Source: an uncultured Clostridia bacterium (lineage in GTDB: Bacteria > Bacillota > Clostridia > Oscillospirales > Ruminococcaceae). Taken from it: a stretch of 6,124 nucleotides of DNA. Shown piece by piece: positions 4,723 through 6,124 of this stretch (position 1 is the first letter of the stretch; each line of letters starts with the position of its first letter). The position numbers and the translations under genes are program-made. The stretch spans positions 1-6,124 of the forward strand of contig CALBGD010000221.1 in the NCBI GenBank assembly GCA_937893735.1, read 5' to 3'. The notes beneath the pieces were generated by a model, which saw only the letters and a list, made by a program, of their open reading frames with translations, was not told the DNA's origin and ran no database searches.

Positions 4723-6124
4723 ATGGGACTTACATTAACCGAAAAGATCATCAAGGCGCACATCATTGACGGCGAGATGGTCAAGGGCACAGAGATCGGC
4801 TTAAAGATCGACCAGACCCTTACACAGGACGCAACAGGCACTATGGCTTACCTCCAGTTCGAGGCTATGGGCGTTGACCGCGTAAAGACGGAGCGCTCCG
4901 TTGCCTATATCGACCACAACACCCTCCAGAGCGGATTTGAGAACGCGGACGACCACCGCTTCATAGGCTCCGTTGCCAAGAAGCATGGTATCTGGTTCTC
5001 ACGCCCCGGCAACGGAATCTGCCATCAGGTACACCTTGAGCGCTTCGGAAAGCCCGGCAAGACCCTTATCGGCTCCGACAGCCATACGCCTACCGGCGGC
5101 GGAATAGGTATGCTGGCAATGGGCGCAGGCGGTCTGGACGTTGCAGTTGCAATGGGCGGCGGCGCTTATTACATAACCATGCCGAAGGTAGTTAGGATCA
5201 ACCTCACCGGAAAGCTCAGCGACTGGGTTTCCGCAAAGGACGTTATCCTTGAGGTGCTCCGTCAGCTCTCCGTAAAGGGCGGCGTTGGCAAGGTAATGGA
5301 ATACACCGGCGAGGGCGTCAAGAGCCTTTCCGTTCCGGAGCGCGCTACCATCACCAACATGGGCGCAGAGCTCGGCGCGACTACATCTATCTTCCCGTCC
5401 GACGAAACTACCCTCCAGTTCCTGAAGGCTCAGGGCAGGGAGGAGGACTACGTTCCCCTGTCCGCTGACCCGGACGCGGTTTACGACGAGGAAGTAAACA
5501 TCGACCTTTCCAAGCTGGTTCCGCTCGCGGCTTGTCCCCACAGCCCGGACAATGTAAAGTCCGTTGAGGAGATAGGCAAGATCAAGATAGATCAGGTGTG
5601 CATAGGCTCCTGCACCAACTCTTCTCTTCAGGATATGCGCAAGGTCGCTCATATCTTAAAGGGCAAGACCGTTCACCCGGACGTAAGCCTTGCTATCGCA
5701 CCCGGCTCCAAGCAGGTATTCAACCAGATCGCAGAGGACGGCACACTGTCCATTCTCATCGCGGCTGGCGCGAGAATACTTGAGAGCGCGTGCGGTCCGT
5801 GCATAGGCATGGGTCAGGCACCGAACAGCAAGGGAATCTCCCTGCGTACATTCAACAGAAACTTCCTCGGCAGAAGCGGCACCAAGGACGCGCAGATATA
5901 CCTCGTTTCCCCGGAGACTGCGGCTATTTCCGCCATCACCGGCGTATTCACCGACCCGCGCACCTGCGGCGAAATGCCCGCTTATGTAATGCCTGAGAAG
6001 TTCATCATCAACGACAACATGGTAGTTCCCCCGGCTTCCCCCGAGGAGGCTCCCTCCGTTGAGATACTCCGCGGCCCGAACATCAAGCCGTTCCCGGTAA
6101 ACAAGCCGCTGGCTGAATCCATCG
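4723..6124 (+). CDS. Aconitate hydratase, iron-sulfur enzyme, 3'-truncated by window edge
   Basis: Aconitase isomerises citrate to isocitrate via cis-aconitate in the cytoplasm, in the TCA-cycle branch that supplies 2-oxoglutarate and glutamate. The first 467 residues are visible and the frame is still open at the edge. Family motifs run in order: DHN at 64-66, GICHQVHLE around His101, GSDSHTPTGGG at 117-127 (Asp119 and His121 match the catalytic DSH of mitochondrial aconitase), IGSCTN with cluster ligand Cys297, and CGPC with ligands Cys357 and Cys360. The phrase RGPNIKPFP near the edge is the usual linker into the swivel domain, which favours the single-chain type of about 640 residues (the group called Aquifex-type aconitase) over two-subunit LeuC/LeuD or homoaconitase. 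The missing part should hold the swivel domain and its catalytic Arg and Ser. It has its own promoter and is isolated upstream by a terminator. LeuC-type isopropylmalate dehydratase is the main alternative, less likely given length and linker. Confidence 0.93.
   Translation, partial: MGLTLTEKIIKAHIIDGEMVKGTEIGLKIDQTLTQDATGTMAYLQFEAMGVDRVKTERSVAYIDHNTLQSGFENADDHRFIGSVAKKHGIWFSRPGNGICHQVHLERFGKPGKTLIGSDSHTPTGGGIGMLAMGAGGLDVAVAMGGGAYYITMPKVVRINLTGKLSDWVSAKDVILEVLRQLSVKGGVGKVMEYTGEGVKSLSVPERATITNMGAELGATTSIFPSDETTLQFLKAQGREEDYVPLSADPDAVYDEEVNIDLSKLVPLAACPHSPDNVKSVEEIGKIKIDQVCIGSCTNSSLQDMRKVAHILKGKTVHPDVSLAIAPGSKQVFNQIAEDGTLSILIAAGARILESACGPCIGMGQAPNSKGISLRTFNRNFLGRSGTKDAQIYLVSPETAAISAITGVFTDPRTCGEMPAYVMPEKFIINDNMVVPPASPEEAPSVEILRGPNIKPFPVNKPLAESI

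Noticed and set aside
4999..5652. A 217-codon minus-strand open frame
   Set aside because: It lies opposite the aconitase gene, whose catalytic motifs are unmistakable. It is a by-product of codon bias on the + strand.

Overview
The window looks like a chromosomal piece of a moderately GC-rich Gram-positive Clostridia genome, most likely a Ruminococcus-like (Oscillospiraceae) gut anaerobe. The grounds are strong AGGAG-type ribosome binding sites, a consensus sigma-A promoter, a GC-rich hairpin plus T-tract terminator, frequent ATA isoleucine codons in GC-rich genes, and the style of the ABC transporter and aconitase proteins. This assignment is inference from style; no marker gene fixes the species. 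All genes are on the + strand.

Bases 1-4570 are one apparent transcription unit. It starts upstream of the window and ends at a strong intrinsic terminator (4522-4569). It holds two paralogous ABC half-transporters, the first cut by the left edge. They overlap by 8 bases and probably form a heterodimeric exporter with two intact ATP sites. A 223-residue protein of unknown function follows, with three predicted membrane segments and a C-terminal domain probably outside the cell.

A roughly 237-bp non-coding element (3585-3821) lies between the second ABC gene and the membrane protein gene. It has perfect 17-bp terminal inverted repeats and is an imperfect palindrome along nearly its whole length, with a branched hairpin core at its centre. 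It looks like a MITE (a small non-autonomous transposon) inserted at a TTAA/TA target exactly on the stop codon of the second ABC gene. Removing it in silico keeps the stop codon and leaves only 18 nt before the next start, so the three genes appear to have been a tight operon before insertion.

Bases 4571-6124 are a separate unit. A textbook promoter (TTGACA, 17 bp, TATAAT) has an 18-bp dyad directly against its -35 box and a short hairpin in its 5' leader. It drives a single-chain aconitate hydratase that runs off the right edge, with about 467 residues visible and all three iron-sulfur cysteines present.

I see no CRISPR array, tRNA, rRNA or phage gene. The element and the regulatory region in front of aconitase are the parts most worth a second look.
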